Shown here: positions 27,888-37,334 of the stretch, in pieces
Layout of the letters: every line of letters begins with the position of its first letter
Position numbering within the stretch: the first letter of the stretch is position 1
DNA from: Roseibaca sp. Y0-43
GTDB taxonomy: Bacteria > Pseudomonadota > Alphaproteobacteria > Rhodobacterales > Rhodobacteraceae
Reading direction: 5' to 3'
DNA length: 64,000 bases
NCBI RefSeq assembly: GCF_020667835.1
Contig: NZ_JAFMPR010000001.1
Coordinates: 124,001-188,000, forward strand
Notes under the pieces: model-generated
Told to the model about the DNA's origin: nothing
The model's database searches: none
Seen by the model: the letters and a program-made list of their open reading frames with translations, nothing else
Position numbers and translations under genes: made by a program

Positions 27888-30446
27888 ATGCGCGACACCG
27901 CCCAGCCGATCTACCTTGCCGACTATCAGCCGCCCGCCTTTCTGGTCGAACAGGTTGACCTGACCTTCAAACTGGCTCCGACCACAACGCGGGTTATCAG
28001 CCGTCTGCGCTTTTCGCCGAACCCCGATGCCGTGCCGGGGCAGGACCTGCGGCTGGACGGCGAAGGGCTGCGGCTGATCGCGGCCAGCATTGACGGTGTG
28101 ACGGTCGCGGCAGACCCCAATGCCACGGGCCTGACCGTGCCCGCGGGCGCCCTGCCAGACGGCGCTTTCACATGGGAAGCCGAGGTCGAAATCGCGCCCG
28201 AGGGCAACACCGCGCTGGAAGGGCTATACATGTCGAACGGCATGTATTGCACCCAATGCGAGGCCGAGGGCTTTCGCAAGATCACCTTCTACCCCGACCG
28301 CCCCGACGTGATGGCCCCGTTCCGGGTGCGCATTGAAAGCGACCTGCCGGTGCTCTTGTCGAACGGCAACCCGGTGGCCAGCGGTCCGGGCTGGGCCGAG
28401 TGGGACGACCCCCACCCCAAGCCCAGCTACCTCTTCGCGCTGGTCGCAGGCGATCTGCGCGCCACGACCGACCGCTTCACCACGATGGAGGGGCGCGAGG
28501 TAGAGCTTAACATCTGGGTCCGCCCCGGCGATGAAGGGCGCACGGCCTATGCGATGGATGCGCTCAAACGCTCCATGCTGTGGGACGAGCAGGTCTATGG
28601 CCGCGCCTATGACTTGGACATTTTCAACGTCGTCGCCGTCGATGACTTCAATATGGGCGCGATGGAGAACAAGGGCTTGAACATTTTCAACTCTCGCTAC
28701 GTCCTCGCCTCCAGCGCGACCGCGACCGACGGCGATTTCGCCGCCATCGAACGCATCATCGCGCATGAGTATTTCCACAACTGGACGGGCAACCGCATCA
28801 CCTGCCGCGACTGGTTCCAACTGTCGCTGAAAGAAGGGCTGACGGTTTTCCGCGATCAGCAATTCATGGGCGATATGCGCAGCCACGCGGTCAAGCGCAT
28901 CGAGGATGTGCTGACGCTCCGCGCGCGCCAGTTCCGCGAAGATGCCGGTCCGCTTGCGCACCCCGTCCGCCCTGAAAGCTATGTCGAGATCAACAATTTC
29001 TACACCGCCACGGTCTATGAAAAGGGTGCCGAACTGATCCGCATGTTGCGCCTGCTTGTGGGCGAAGACCGCTACAAGGCGGCACTTGACCTGTATTTCG
29101 CCCGCCATGACGGGCAGGCCTGCACGATCGAGGATTGGGTCGCCGTGTTCGAGGAAGCCGCGGGGCGCGACCTGTCGCAGTTCAAACGCTGGTATGAGCA
29201 GGCAGGCACGCCCAAGGTGACGCTGCTTGAAGACTGGCAAGACGGCACGCTGACGCTGACCCTGCGCCAGCACACCGCGCCAACCCCCGGCCAACCGCTG
29301 AAAGAGCCGTTGCTGATCCCGGTCGCGCTGGGGCTGATCGGGCCGGATGGCGCGGAAGTGATGCCCACGCGCGTGCTGGAACTGGACAGCCCCGAGCAGG
29401 TCTTCACCTTCGACAACCTGCCCGCGCGGCCCGTGGTCTCGGCATTGCGGGGCTTTTCCGCGCCCGTCACGCTGGAGCACGCGCAATCCAGCGCCGAGCG
29501 CGCGACGCTGCTGGGCCATGACACAGACCCGTTCGCACGGTTCGAAGCAGGCCACAATCTTGCGCGCGACATCTTGCAGGCGATGGTGCTGGAGGGCGCG
29601 CGCCCCGGCCCCGACTATATAGACGCAATGCGCCTTGCGCTGACCGATGACAGCCTTGACCCGGCCTTCCGCGCGCTGGTCCTGCGCCTGCCGGGCGAGG
29701 ATGAACTGGCCCAGACGCTGCACGCGGCGGGCCATGTGCCTGACCCCGACGCGATCCATGCCGCGCGCGGGCGGGCCTTGGACACGCTGGCAGAAGCGCT
29801 TGCGCCAGAACTTGCGCGCGTGGTCGATGCCATGGAAACCCCCGGCCCCTACAGCCCCGATGCGCGCGACGCGGGCCGCCGGGCGTTGCGGCTGGCGGCG
29901 GCAAGCCTTCTGGCCCATGCCGATGGCGGGGCCAAGGCGCGCGCCATTTTCGCGCGGGCCGACAACATGACCGAACAATTCGGTGCATGGACGGCGCTTC
30001 TGGGCGTTGGTGCGGGCGCAGAAGAGGGCGCGCAATTCTATCGCCAATGGCAGAATGACCGCTTGGTGATGGACAAGTGGTTCGCGGCGCAGGTCATGTT
30101 CGCCAAGCCCGAGCGCGCGCCCAACATCGCGGCGGAGTTGACAGGGCACAAGGCCTTTGACTGGAAGAACCCCAACCGGTTCCGCTCTGTCATCGCGGTC
30201 TTGGGCGCGCATCCGGCCGGGTTCCACCGCAAGGATGGCGCGGGCTACCGGCTGGTCGCCGACTGGCTGATCCGGCTGGACGGCGCGAACCCGCAAGCCG
30301 CCGCGCGCGTGTCGACCGTGTTCGAGACGTGGCGGCGCTACGACGCGGACCGTCAGGCCCTGATCCGCGCAGAGCTGGAGCGCATCCGTGACCGGCCCGA
30401 CTGCTCGCGCGATATGGGTGAGATGGCGGGCCGGATGCTGGAGTGA
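27888..30446 (+). CDS. pepN: Aminopeptidase N (M1 family)
   Basis: An 852-residue zinc aminopeptidase with broad specificity. The substrate motif GAMEN is at residues 257-261 and the zinc motif HEYFHNWTGNR with HEXXH at 293-297; the third ligand is E316 in LKEGLTV. The length and the C-terminal helical domain match the E. coli-type PepN. ATG 27888 is chosen because GGAGG (27878-27882) sits at the best distance; ATG 27885 is directly adjacent. The product is cytosolic, with no signal peptide. It converges with the histidine kinase gene, only 4 bases apart. Confidence 0.97.
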   Translation: MRDTAQPIYLADYQPPAFLVEQVDLTFKLAPTTTRVISRLRFSPNPDAVPGQDLRLDGEGLRLIAASIDGVTVAADPNATGLTVPAGALPDGAFTWEAEVEIAPEGNTALEGLYMSNGMYCTQCEAEGFRKITFYPDRPDVMAPFRVRIESDLPVLLSNGNPVASGPGWAEWDDPHPKPSYLFALVAGDLRATTDRFTTMEGREVELNIWVRPGDEGRTAYAMDALKRSMLWDEQVYGRAYDLDIFNVVAVDDFNMGAMENKGLNIFNSRYVLASSATATDGDFAAIERIIAHEYFHNWTGNRITCRDWFQLSLKEGLTVFRDQQFMGDMRSHAVKRIEDVLTLRARQFREDAGPLAHPVRPESYVEINNFYTATVYEKGAELIRMLRLLVGEDRYKAALDLYFARHDGQACTIEDWVAVFEEAAGRDLSQFKRWYEQAGTPKVTLLEDWQDGTLTLTLRQHTAPTPGQPLKEPLLIPVALGLIGPDGAEVMPTRVLELDSPEQVFTFDNLPARPVVSALRGFSAPVTLEHAQSSAERATLLGHDTDPFARFEAGHNLARDILQAMVLEGARPGPDYIDAMRLALTDDSLDPAFRALVLRLPGEDELAQTLHAAGHVPDPDAIHAARGRALDTLAEALAPELARVVDAMETPGPYSPDARDAGRRALRLAAASLLAHADGGAKARAIFARADNMTEQFGAWTALLGVGAGAEEGAQFYRQWQNDRLVMDKWFAAQVMFAKPERAPNIAAELTGHKAFDWKNPNRFRSVIAVLGAHPAGFHRKDGAGYRLVADWLIRLDGANPQAAARVSTVFETWRRYDADRQALIRAELERIRDRPDCSRDMGEMAGRMLE

Positions 30447-30450
30447 CGCG

Positions 30451-33159
30451 CTATTCCGCCGCCTCGCGCCGGGGCGCGCGGGCGGCAAGGACGCGCGGGA
30501 AGCTGACGCGGAAAGACGCTCCGCCCTGCCCCGGCACATAGATGATGTCGCCGCCCAGCTTTTGCATGATCTCGCGGCAGATCGCCAAGCCAAGCCCCGC
30601 CCCGCCCGCGTGAAGCGAGTCGGTCAGGCGGGCGAATTTCTCGAAGATCAGCGCCTGGCTTTCGGTCGGGATGCCCGCGCCATTATCGGTGAAATCAATT
30701 TCGATCATGTCCTGCATCTGCCGGACCTGAATGTAAATCTCGGGCGTCTCGGCGGTGCAGTATTTGCGCGCGTTCGACAGGATGTTGATGAAGACCTGTG
30801 TCAGCCGCCCGCCATCGGTCGTAACCATGATCTCCTCGTCATCGCGCGAGCGGATGATGCGGAACATGCGGTTTGCCTGCACCGATTTCGACGAGGTGAC
30901 GGCCTGATCCAGCAGCTTGCGCAGGTTCGCGGGCGCCACGTCCAGTTGCACCTGCCCATGTTCCAGAACCGACAGGTCCAGCAGGTCATCCAGAAGCCGC
31001 GTCAGGCGGATGGATTCGTCATGGATGACTTGGGCGAAATGCGCCTGCTCTTCGGGTGAGAGGCTGTCGGCTTCCATCATGATCTCGGAGAAGGCGCGGA
31101 TAGAGGTCATGGGCGTGCGCAATTCATGGCTGATCTGCGACAGGAACGCGTCCTTCTGCACCGACAATTTGCGCAGCTTGTCATTGGCTTCGCGCAGCTT
31201 GCGGGCGGTGCGCGTCAGTTCTTCGGATTTCGCCTCCAACTGGCTGGAGTATTCCATGATCTGCGCGGTTTCCGACGCGACCGCCATCAGGTCTTCGACA
31301 GAGACGACGGCCGTGCCCGCCGATTGCGCGATCATGGCATGTGCGGTCGCGGCCCCCACAGAGCCCGCGAGTTTCAGCTCCAGCGCTTCCAGAAATTCGG
31401 GGGTGATGTCGGGCAGGAACCCCGCCTTGCCCTGCCCTTCGGCCTGTGCCTGAAAAAACGCCTGCGCCGATTTCACCCCGATGATGCGTTGCGCCACGGG
31501 CAACAGGTCTTCGGCCTGCGCCATGGGCCGCGACCAGCTGCGCGCAGGGCCGGGCCGGTCATAGACATTGACGAAGAGCGCGCCCTGCACCCGCTCGATC
31601 GGGCTGGGAAAGCTGAGGAACGACCCGATGCAGAAGGCCAGCACATTGACCAGAAGTGACCAGAAAAGCGCGTGTAACAGCGGGTCAAGCGTGGTCAGCC
31701 CGAACAGGCTGTAGGGCCGCAGCCATGGCAGGCCGAACAGCCCGTCGGCCATGACATGGGCCGGCAGCACCACGCCAGGGCCGAAACTGGGCAGCAGCAG
31801 CGTATAGGCCCAAAGCGCTGCGCCCGAGATCAGGCCCAGCGCCGCCCCGGTGCGGCTGGCCCCGCGCCAGAACAGCGCGCCCAGCAGCGCGGGCAAGGTC
31901 TGTGCCATGCCGACGAAGGCGATCAGGCCGATGGCGGCCAATGCCTCTGACCCGCCGGACATGACGTAGTAAAGATAGCCGAAGCCTAGCACGATGCTGA
32001 TCGACAGCCGCCGCACATTCAGCACCAGCAGGCGCATATTGCCGGTATCCTGTCCGTTGGCCGCGCGCAGCGCCAGCCACAGCGGCACGACGATATGGTT
32101 CGACACCATCGTAGCCAAAGCGAGGGACGCGACAATGACCATGGATGTCGCCGCCGAAAACCCGCCGAGGAAAGCCAGAAGCGCCAGATCGTCGCGGCCC
32201 AGCGCCAGCGGCAGGGTCATCACGAACATGTCGGGGTTGGACCCTGCGGGCATAAGCTCCATCCCCAGCGCAGCGATGGGCAAAACGAACAGGCTGATGG
32301 CGAACAGATAGGCCGGAAAGGCCCAGCTTGCGGTGGCGAGGTGCTTGTCATCGACATTTTCCACGACAAGCACCTGGAACATGCGCGGAAGCGTGATGAT
32401 CGCGATGGCCGAAAGCAGGATAAGCCCGGTCCAGCGCCCCGGCTGGATCTGCCAGTCCGGCAGCGCCTGCGCGTCGATCCGGGCCAGAATATCGGCCGGA
32501 CCGCCCGCCACGCCCCAGACCACGAACACACCCACCGCCAGAAGCGCCACCAGCTTGACCACCGCTTCCAGCGCGATGGCCGTGACCACGCCGTGATGCT
32601 GTTCATTGGCGTCCAGATTGCGGGTGCCGAACACGATGGTGAAAAAGGCAAGCCCGATTGCCACCCATAGCGCGATCAGCGTGCGGTCGCCCGCCACCGG
32701 GGCCGTGTCCAGATCGGTCACGAAGACGGTGAAGGATTGCGCGATGGATTGCAGTTGCAGCGCGATATAGGGCGTGCCTGCCGAGATGCAGAGCACCGTT
32801 ACGATCACACCCAGAAGGTTCGATTTTCCATAGCGCGACGAGATGAAATCGGCGATCGAGGTGACGCGGTTCTCGCGCCCGATGCGCACCAGTTTACGCA
32901 AGATCACCCACCAGCCGACGAAGACCAGTGTCGGGCCAAGGTAGATGGTCATGAATTCCAGCCCCGAGCGCGCCGCGTAGCCCACCGCGCCGTAAAAGGT
33001 CCATGCCGTGCAATAGACCGACAGCGACAGCGTGTAGACAAGGGGCGAGCGCAGCCAGCCCGCGCGCCCTTCCTCGGCGCTGCGCTCGGCCAGCGAGGCA
33101 ACGGCAAACAGAAGCGCCACGTAGGCCAGGCAGGTCAGGACCAGCAGGTTGAAGGACAT
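30451..33159 (-). CDS. Histidine kinase with N-terminal sodium:solute symporter domain (CbrA-like)
   Basis: A 902-residue hybrid sensor. Residues 1 to about 500 are an SSS/SLC5-type transporter with about 13 membrane helices (for example FYGAVGYAARSGLEFMTIYL and ADFISSRYGKSNL). A linker that may be a STAC-like domain (about 530-620) precedes a coiled coil (about 630-670), the HisKA domain with phospho-His H678 in SQISHELRTP, and the HATPase domain (N box NILSNARKYC, G1 DNGAGIP, G2 GGAGLGLAI). No PAS domain is obvious. It is the last gene of an operon with a small membrane protein and a receiver protein, its likely partner. The substrate is unknown; CbrA itself senses or transports histidine. 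Confidence 0.9.
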   Translation of the reverse strand: MSFNLLVLTCLAYVALLFAVASLAERSAEEGRAGWLRSPLVYTLSLSVYCTAWTFYGAVGYAARSGLEFMTIYLGPTLVFVGWWVILRKLVRIGRENRVTSIADFISSRYGKSNLLGVIVTVLCISAGTPYIALQLQSIAQSFTVFVTDLDTAPVAGDRTLIALWVAIGLAFFTIVFGTRNLDANEQHHGVVTAIALEAVVKLVALLAVGVFVVWGVAGGPADILARIDAQALPDWQIQPGRWTGLILLSAIAIITLPRMFQVLVVENVDDKHLATASWAFPAYLFAISLFVLPIAALGMELMPAGSNPDMFVMTLPLALGRDDLALLAFLGGFSAATSMVIVASLALATMVSNHIVVPLWLALRAANGQDTGNMRLLVLNVRRLSISIVLGFGYLYYVMSGGSEALAAIGLIAFVGMAQTLPALLGALFWRGASRTGAALGLISGAALWAYTLLLPSFGPGVVLPAHVMADGLFGLPWLRPYSLFGLTTLDPLLHALFWSLLVNVLAFCIGSFLSFPSPIERVQGALFVNVYDRPGPARSWSRPMAQAEDLLPVAQRIIGVKSAQAFFQAQAEGQGKAGFLPDITPEFLEALELKLAGSVGAATAHAMIAQSAGTAVVSVEDLMAVASETAQIMEYSSQLEAKSEELTRTARKLREANDKLRKLSVQKDAFLSQISHELRTPMTSIRAFSEIMMEADSLSPEEQAHFAQVIHDESIRLTRLLDDLLDLSVLEHGQVQLDVAPANLRKLLDQAVTSSKSVQANRMFRIIRSRDDEEIMVTTDGGRLTQVFINILSNARKYCTAETPEIYIQVRQMQDMIEIDFTDNGAGIPTESQALIFEKFARLTDSLHAGGAGLGLAICREIMQKLGGDIIYVPGQGGASFRVSFPRVLAARAPRREAAE

Positions 33160-33162
33160 GCG

Positions 33163-33441
33163 CTAATCCTTGCGGGCCGGATCGGGGGCTTTCGGCGGGT
33201 CGAACGCCTTGCGCAAGCCGCGCGCCATCAGTGCCGTGGCCAGGATCAGGACCAGCCACACGGCGAACAGATAGGCCCATTCGCTGGCCGCCGACCCCGT
33301 GCCCGTGGCCGGGTCTTCGCGCATGAGCGGCAGCAGCATCAACACGAAGCCGAAGACCGGCAGGAAGCGGGCGGCATCCATCAGGCGGCGCAGCCGGTAG
33401 CTGTTGCGCGCCAGAAACGGGGGCGAGGCGGGCGGCTTCAC
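33163..33441 (-). CDS. Small membrane protein, 92 residues, in the sensor kinase operon
   Basis: A 92-residue protein with two hydrophobic helices (about residues 25-41, FLPVFGFVLMLLPL; and 53-74, EWAYLFAVWLVLILATALMA), a basic N-terminus and a charged C-terminal tail (KAFDPPKAPDPARKD). It starts 4 bases inside the response regulator gene, and the kinase starts 4 bases after it, so all three are coupled. Such small two-helix proteins often accompany SSS transporters (DUF485 or DUF4212 types with ActP-like proteins). I cannot place this one in either family. An accessory role for the transporter-kinase is inferred. Confidence 0.75.
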   Translation of the reverse strand: MKPPASPPFLARNSYRLRRLMDAARFLPVFGFVLMLLPLMREDPATGTGSAASEWAYLFAVWLVLILATALMARGLRKAFDPPKAPDPARKD

Positions 33442-33809
33442 GACGCGACCATGGATTGCAGCGCCGACACCACATCGGCATTGGCGAAAGGTTTGGTCAT
33501 GAAGCGCGTGACGCCAAGCTGGGCCGCCAGTTCGCGGTCGGCGCTCTGGCCCTTGGCGGTCAGCATCAGCACCGGCAAATGGCGCGTAGCCTCCGAGGCC
33601 CGCAGCGAGCGCAACACGTCAAAGCCGTTCATGTCGGGGAGCATCAGGTCAAGGATCAGCGCGTCCGGCGGGGCGCTGCGCAGCCGCTCCAGCGCGGCGA
33701 TGCCATCGGCCTCGACCTCGACCTGCCAGCCGTCGCGGGTCAGGATGAAACGGATCGCTTCCGAGATATTCGGCTCGTCTTCCAAGACCAAGACACGTTT
33801 CTGGTTCAC
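33438..33809 (-). CDS. Receiver-only response regulator
   Basis: A 123-residue CheY-like protein made of one receiver domain. The acidic pocket is E10-D11, the phospho-acceptor is D54 (LILDLMLPDMNG), and the conserved Thr and Lys are T84 (LMLTAKG) and K106 (TKPFANAD). There is no output domain. The start is GTG 33809, behind a GGGAGGGGG run; the frame stays open to 33935 but those residues are not family-like. It is the first gene of the operon with the small membrane protein and the transporter-kinase. Its output must be through another protein or a phosphorelay. Confidence 0.9.
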   Translation of the reverse strand: MNQKRVLVLEDEPNISEAIRFILTRDGWQVEVEADGIAALERLRSAPPDALILDLMLPDMNGFDVLRSLRASEATRHLPVLMLTAKGQSADRELAAQLGVTRFMTKPFANADVVSALQSMVAS

Positions 33810-33980
33810 AAGCCACCCCCTCCCGGCCCGTGGGCCAGTGCCTTGCCCGGTGCCGCGTGCGACACGCGCACGCGGCTTGCGGTCGCGCTGGTGTGCTGTC
33901 TCCTCCCGACACCGCGCAGATACTTTATTTCCCATTATGACACTTCTGTCAAAGCCGCAGATGCCCGCTTGGCGCGTTCA

Positions 33981-35297
33981 TCATGCGCCGGTCACAAGGA
34001 TGGACGGCTCGCGCCGCGCCGCGCACTCCATTTGCGGGCAGGTCCGGCAACTTGCGCCAACCGGGATGGCGCGGTCCGTGGCCTGCCCGTCTTCGGGCAA
34101 AAGCAGCATCGTGGCGCGCAGCACCGGCGGCTGGTCGACCCGCGCCGCCCCGGCAACACAGGCGATGGCATAGGCGCCGAAGCGCCGCCCCGTCCGCCCT
34201 GCCGTCACAAGACTGGCGCGCAAGGCCACATGCGGCTGGCGCAGCGCATGATAGAGCGGCCACAGAGGGCAGCCGCCCCCGAAGCGCGGAAAGTCGAACC
34301 CGTCCAGCGGGCGGCGATACAGCAGCGTCCCCGACATGTCGCAAATCGCAAGCCCCACGGGCGGCAAGCCCAGATCGGCGCTGAGCGCGCGGGGCACATG
34401 CGCGAGCCGGCGCAACACCACATCGACCCCGCAGCCGAACTCTGCGGCCAGCCTGTCAGGGGCCATGCCATGCGCGGCCAAGGCGGTTTGCAGGGCGGAC
34501 AAGGGCAACGCCTGCGCATCGGCCTGCATCTGGTGCAGCCAACCCAGCGCCAGTTGCCGCGCCGCGCCAGAGGCCAGTTCGACCTGCGCGTCCAGATAGG
34601 CCTCTGCCCCGCTCAGGTCATCGCCCTCGGTCATCGCGATGTGATAGCCTTCGCGGGCAAGCCACGCCTCGACCTCTTCCTGCGGGGCGGCGATGCCCGT
34701 CTCGCCGGTCTTGGCACTGTCGATGTAGTTGACCAGTGCCACCGCACCTTCGGCCAAGCGGCCGGAATCGGTCAGGATGTTCCTGTGAAAGCGGGTCTGC
34801 CATTCTGGGTCCAGATCGGCATCGTCATTCAGGATGGCGGCGGTCGATTGCACAGAAGTGACGGCAGAGATGATTTCATGCAGCGCGTCGCCCAGGTAGG
34901 GGTCATGCGTCATCCGGTCATTGAGCTGTTCGACCACGCGCTCCAGCCGCTCGACGCGGGCATGGGTTTCGGCCAGCACCGCCGCCCAGCCGGGGAAGCG
35001 CCCGATCAGGTCGTCGATCCGTTCCAGCTCTGACAGGTCGGTATCGGCGCGCAGCGCGGCGGCGCGTGCCCCTTCGACCAGCCGCGTGTCACCATCCTCG
35101 ACCAAAGCGTCGGACGACACGCCAAGCGCCTGCGCAAGCGCGTTCAAAAGCGGGGCGCTGACCTTGCGGCGGTTATGTTCGATCAGGTTCAGATAGGATG
35201 GAGAGACCCCCACCATCCGGGCCAGATCGGTCTGGCGCATCCCGCGCAGGGTGCGGCGGGCGCGAATGCGGGTGCCTGTCAAAGCGCTGCGGGACAT
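33981..35297 (-). CDS. ScfR-like XRE family transcriptional regulator (short-chain fatty acyl regulator type)
   Basis: A 438-residue regulator. The N-terminal HTH_XRE domain (about residues 8-65) has MRQTDLARMVGVSPSYLNLI; the C-terminal part matches the DUF2083 domain of RamB/ScfR-type regulators, including GGCPLWPLYHALRQPH and a C-terminal cysteine cluster CRTCPQMEC. Family members control propionate, acetate or glyoxylate-bypass genes in response to acyl-CoA. ATG 35297 is chosen because it starts the HTH domain; the frame is open to 35462. It is divergent from accB-accC, and a palindrome lies in the shared 179-base gap. Confidence 0.85.
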   Translation of the reverse strand: MSRSALTGTRIRARRTLRGMRQTDLARMVGVSPSYLNLIEHNRRKVSAPLLNALAQALGVSSDALVEDGDTRLVEGARAAALRADTDLSELERIDDLIGRFPGWAAVLAETHARVERLERVVEQLNDRMTHDPYLGDALHEIISAVTSVQSTAAILNDDADLDPEWQTRFHRNILTDSGRLAEGAVALVNYIDSAKTGETGIAAPQEEVEAWLAREGYHIAMTEGDDLSGAEAYLDAQVELASGAARQLALGWLHQMQADAQALPLSALQTALAAHGMAPDRLAAEFGCGVDVVLRRLAHVPRALSADLGLPPVGLAICDMSGTLLYRRPLDGFDFPRFGGGCPLWPLYHALRQPHVALRASLVTAGRTGRRFGAYAIACVAGAARVDQPPVLRATMLLLPEDGQATDRAIPVGASCRTCPQMECAARREPSILVTGA

Positions 35298-35319
35298 AAG
35301 CCGACCTCCAGCCACCCAA

Positions 35320-35345
35320 TTTACAGGTTTTGACACCCCTGTGAA
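35320..35345. promoter_or_regulatory. Inverted repeat, possible operator between the ScfR-like gene and accB
   Basis: TTTACAGG-N10-CCTGTGAA is a near-perfect inverted repeat (7 of 8 positions) 23 bases upstream of the regulator start. Position and symmetry fit autoregulation by an HTH_XRE dimer. No binding site for this family is known to me that matches it, so the link is inference. Confidence 0.45.
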
Positions 35346-35388
35346 GATCGCGCGCCACGCGCCACGCGCGCACATGGAAAAACGCCGC

Positions 35389-35417
35389 TTCACACTACCC
35401 GTCATAGACAGTATAAC
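35389..35417 (+). promoter_or_regulatory. Probable sigma-70 type promoter of accB-accC
   Basis: TTCACA (35389-35394), a 17-base spacer and TATAAC (35412-35417) are close to the housekeeping consensus. Transcription would begin near 35424, leaving about 50 bases of leader before accB. Confidence 0.55.
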
Positions 35418-35476
35418 CCGCGGCCAAACAGCCGGGTTTCGTATGGCCCGCTCCTTCGCCACGCATAGAGGTATTC

Positions 35477-35968
35477 ATGTCCCGCAACGACGCAGATGTC
35501 GCCTTCATCAAAGCCCTCGCAGAATTGCTGAACGAGAACGACCTGACAGAGGTGAACGTGAAGCGCGAATATGGCGAGAATGACAGCCTGAACGTGCGTG
35601 TGTCGAAATTCGTGCCACAGGCAGCCCCGGTACAGGCCGCGCCCGTCAGCTATGCCGCGGCCCCTGCCCCTGCCGCCGCGCCCACCGCTGCAGACGCCCC
35701 AGCCACCGCGGCCGGTGGCAACCCCGCCGATCACCCCGGTGTCGTCACCTCGCCCATGGTGGGCACGATCTACCTTGCCCCGGAACCCGGTGCCACGAAT
35801 TTCGTCAGCGTCGGCGCACAGGTGGCCGAGGGCGACACGCTGCTGATTATCGAAGCGATGAAAACCATGAACCACATCCCTGCTCCGCGCGCCGGTGTGG
35901 TCAAGCGCATTCTGGTGGGCGATGCGTCGCCCGTCGAATTCGGCGCGCCGCTGATGATTATCGAATAA
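35477..35968 (+). CDS. accB: Acetyl-CoA carboxylase biotin carboxyl carrier protein
   Basis: A 163-residue carrier subunit. The N-terminal part ([20 protein letters not shown]) is the usual AccB start; a Pro/Ala-rich linker (about residues 53-83) follows, then the biotinyl domain with SPMVGTIYL and the biotin attachment site EAMKTMN, with Lys129 as the acceptor. AGAGGT precedes ATG 35477. accC follows after 13 bases, so both subunits are made together. The carboxyltransferase subunits accA and accD are not in the window. Confidence 0.97.
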   Translation: MSRNDADVAFIKALAELLNENDLTEVNVKREYGENDSLNVRVSKFVPQAAPVQAAPVSYAAAPAPAAAPTAADAPATAAGGNPADHPGVVTSPMVGTIYLAPEPGATNFVSVGAQVAEGDTLLIIEAMKTMNHIPAPRAGVVKRILVGDASPVEFGAPLMIIE

Positions 35969-35981
35969 AGGCAGGCCCGGC

Positions 35982-37331
35982 ATGTTCAAGAAGATCCTGA
36001 TCGCCAATCGCGGAGAGATCGCGCTGCGCGTGATCCGCGCCTGCCGCGAGATGGGGATCGCGTCGGTCGCGGTGCATTCGACCGCCGATGCCAATGCGAT
36101 GCATGTGCGCATGGCGGATGAGGCGATCTGCATCGGTCCGCCCTCGTCTGCGCAAAGCTATCTGTCTGTCCCGTCGATCATTTCCGCCTGCGAGATTTCG
36201 GGCGCGGAAGCGATCCATCCGGGTTACGGGTTCTTGTCCGAGAATGCCGATTTCGTGCAGGTGGTCGAAGATCACGGCATCGCCTTTATCGGCCCTTCGG
36301 CGGAACATATCCGGCTAATGGGCGACAAGATCACCGCCAAGGACACGATGCTGAAACTGGGTGTGCCCTGTGTGCCCGGATCGGATGGTGGCGTGGGGCA
36401 TCTGCAAACCGCGCAGGCGGTGGCCGAAAGCATCGGCTACCCGGTCATCATCAAGGCCACGGCGGGTGGCGGCGGGCGCGGCATGAAGCTGGCGCGCAGC
36501 GCGTCAGAGCTGGAAACCGCATTCCGCACCGCCCGCGCCGAGGCCAAGGCCGCCTTTGGCAATGACGAGGTCTATATCGAGAAATACCTCGGCCAGCCCC
36601 GCCATATCGAGGTGCAGGTCTTTGGCGACGGGCGCGGTAATGCCGTGCATCTGGGCGAGCGGGATTGCTCGCTTCAGCGCCGCCACCAGAAGGTGCTGGA
36701 AGAAGCGCCCGGCCCGTCCATCGACGCCGAAACGCGCGCGCGCATTGGCGAAACCTGCGCCAAGGCCGTGGCCGATATCGGCTATCGCGGCGCGGGCACG
36801 ATAGAGTTCCTGTATGAAAACGGCGAGTTCTTCTTCATCGAGATGAACACCCGTTTGCAGGTCGAACACCCCGTGACAGAGGCCATTTTCGGCGTGGACC
36901 TTGTGCGCGAGCAGATCCGCGTGGCGGCAGGCGAGCCCCTGTCCTTCAGCCAAGACGAGTTGCAGGTGAACGGCCACGCCATCGAGGTGCGCATCAATGC
37001 CGAGAAGCTGCCGAATTTCACCCCCTGCCCCGGCAAGGTGAACACCTATCACGCGCCGGGTGGTCTTGGGGTGCGCATGGATAGCGCGCTTTATTCCGGC
37101 TATTCCATTCCGCCCTATTACGACAGCCTGATCGCCAAGCTGATCGTGCATGGACGCGACCGGCCAGAGGCGCTGGCGCGCCTGCACCGCGCTTTGGGCG
37201 AGTTGATTATCGACGGGGTGGACACATCGGTGCCGCTGTTCCGTGCCTTGTTGCAGGAACCCGACGTGCTGACGGGCGACTATAACATTCACTGGCTGGA
37301 AAAATTCCTCGCCGCACCCGCGCCGGAATAA
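35982..37331 (+). CDS. accC: Acetyl-CoA carboxylase biotin carboxylase subunit
   Basis: A 449-residue ATP-grasp enzyme that carboxylates AccB-biotin with bicarbonate and ATP, the first committed step of fatty acid synthesis. Typical features are the start [31 protein letters not shown], the glycine-rich [12 protein letters not shown], the catalytic [13 protein letters not shown] and [14 protein letters not shown]. Length is standard. It ends 3 bases before the convergent dacB-type gene. Confidence 0.98.
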   Translation: MFKKILIANRGEIALRVIRACREMGIASVAVHSTADANAMHVRMADEAICIGPPSSAQSYLSVPSIISACEISGAEAIHPGYGFLSENADFVQVVEDHGIAFIGPSAEHIRLMGDKITAKDTMLKLGVPCVPGSDGGVGHLQTAQAVAESIGYPVIIKATAGGGGRGMKLARSASELETAFRTARAEAKAAFGNDEVYIEKYLGQPRHIEVQVFGDGRGNAVHLGERDCSLQRRHQKVLEEAPGPSIDAETRARIGETCAKAVADIGYRGAGTIEFLYENGEFFFIEMNTRLQVEHPVTEAIFGVDLVREQIRVAAGEPLSFSQDELQVNGHAIEVRINAEKLPNFTPCPGKVNTYHAPGGLGVRMDSALYSGYSIPPYYDSLIAKLIVHGRDRPEALARLHRALGELIIDGVDTSVPLFRALLQEPDVLTGDYNIHWLEKFLAAPAPE

Positions 37332-37334
37332 CCG

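Noticed and set aside
28224-30593. 789-residue minus-strand frame opposite pepN
   Set aside because: Antisense to an intact aminopeptidase N gene; no recognisable domain.
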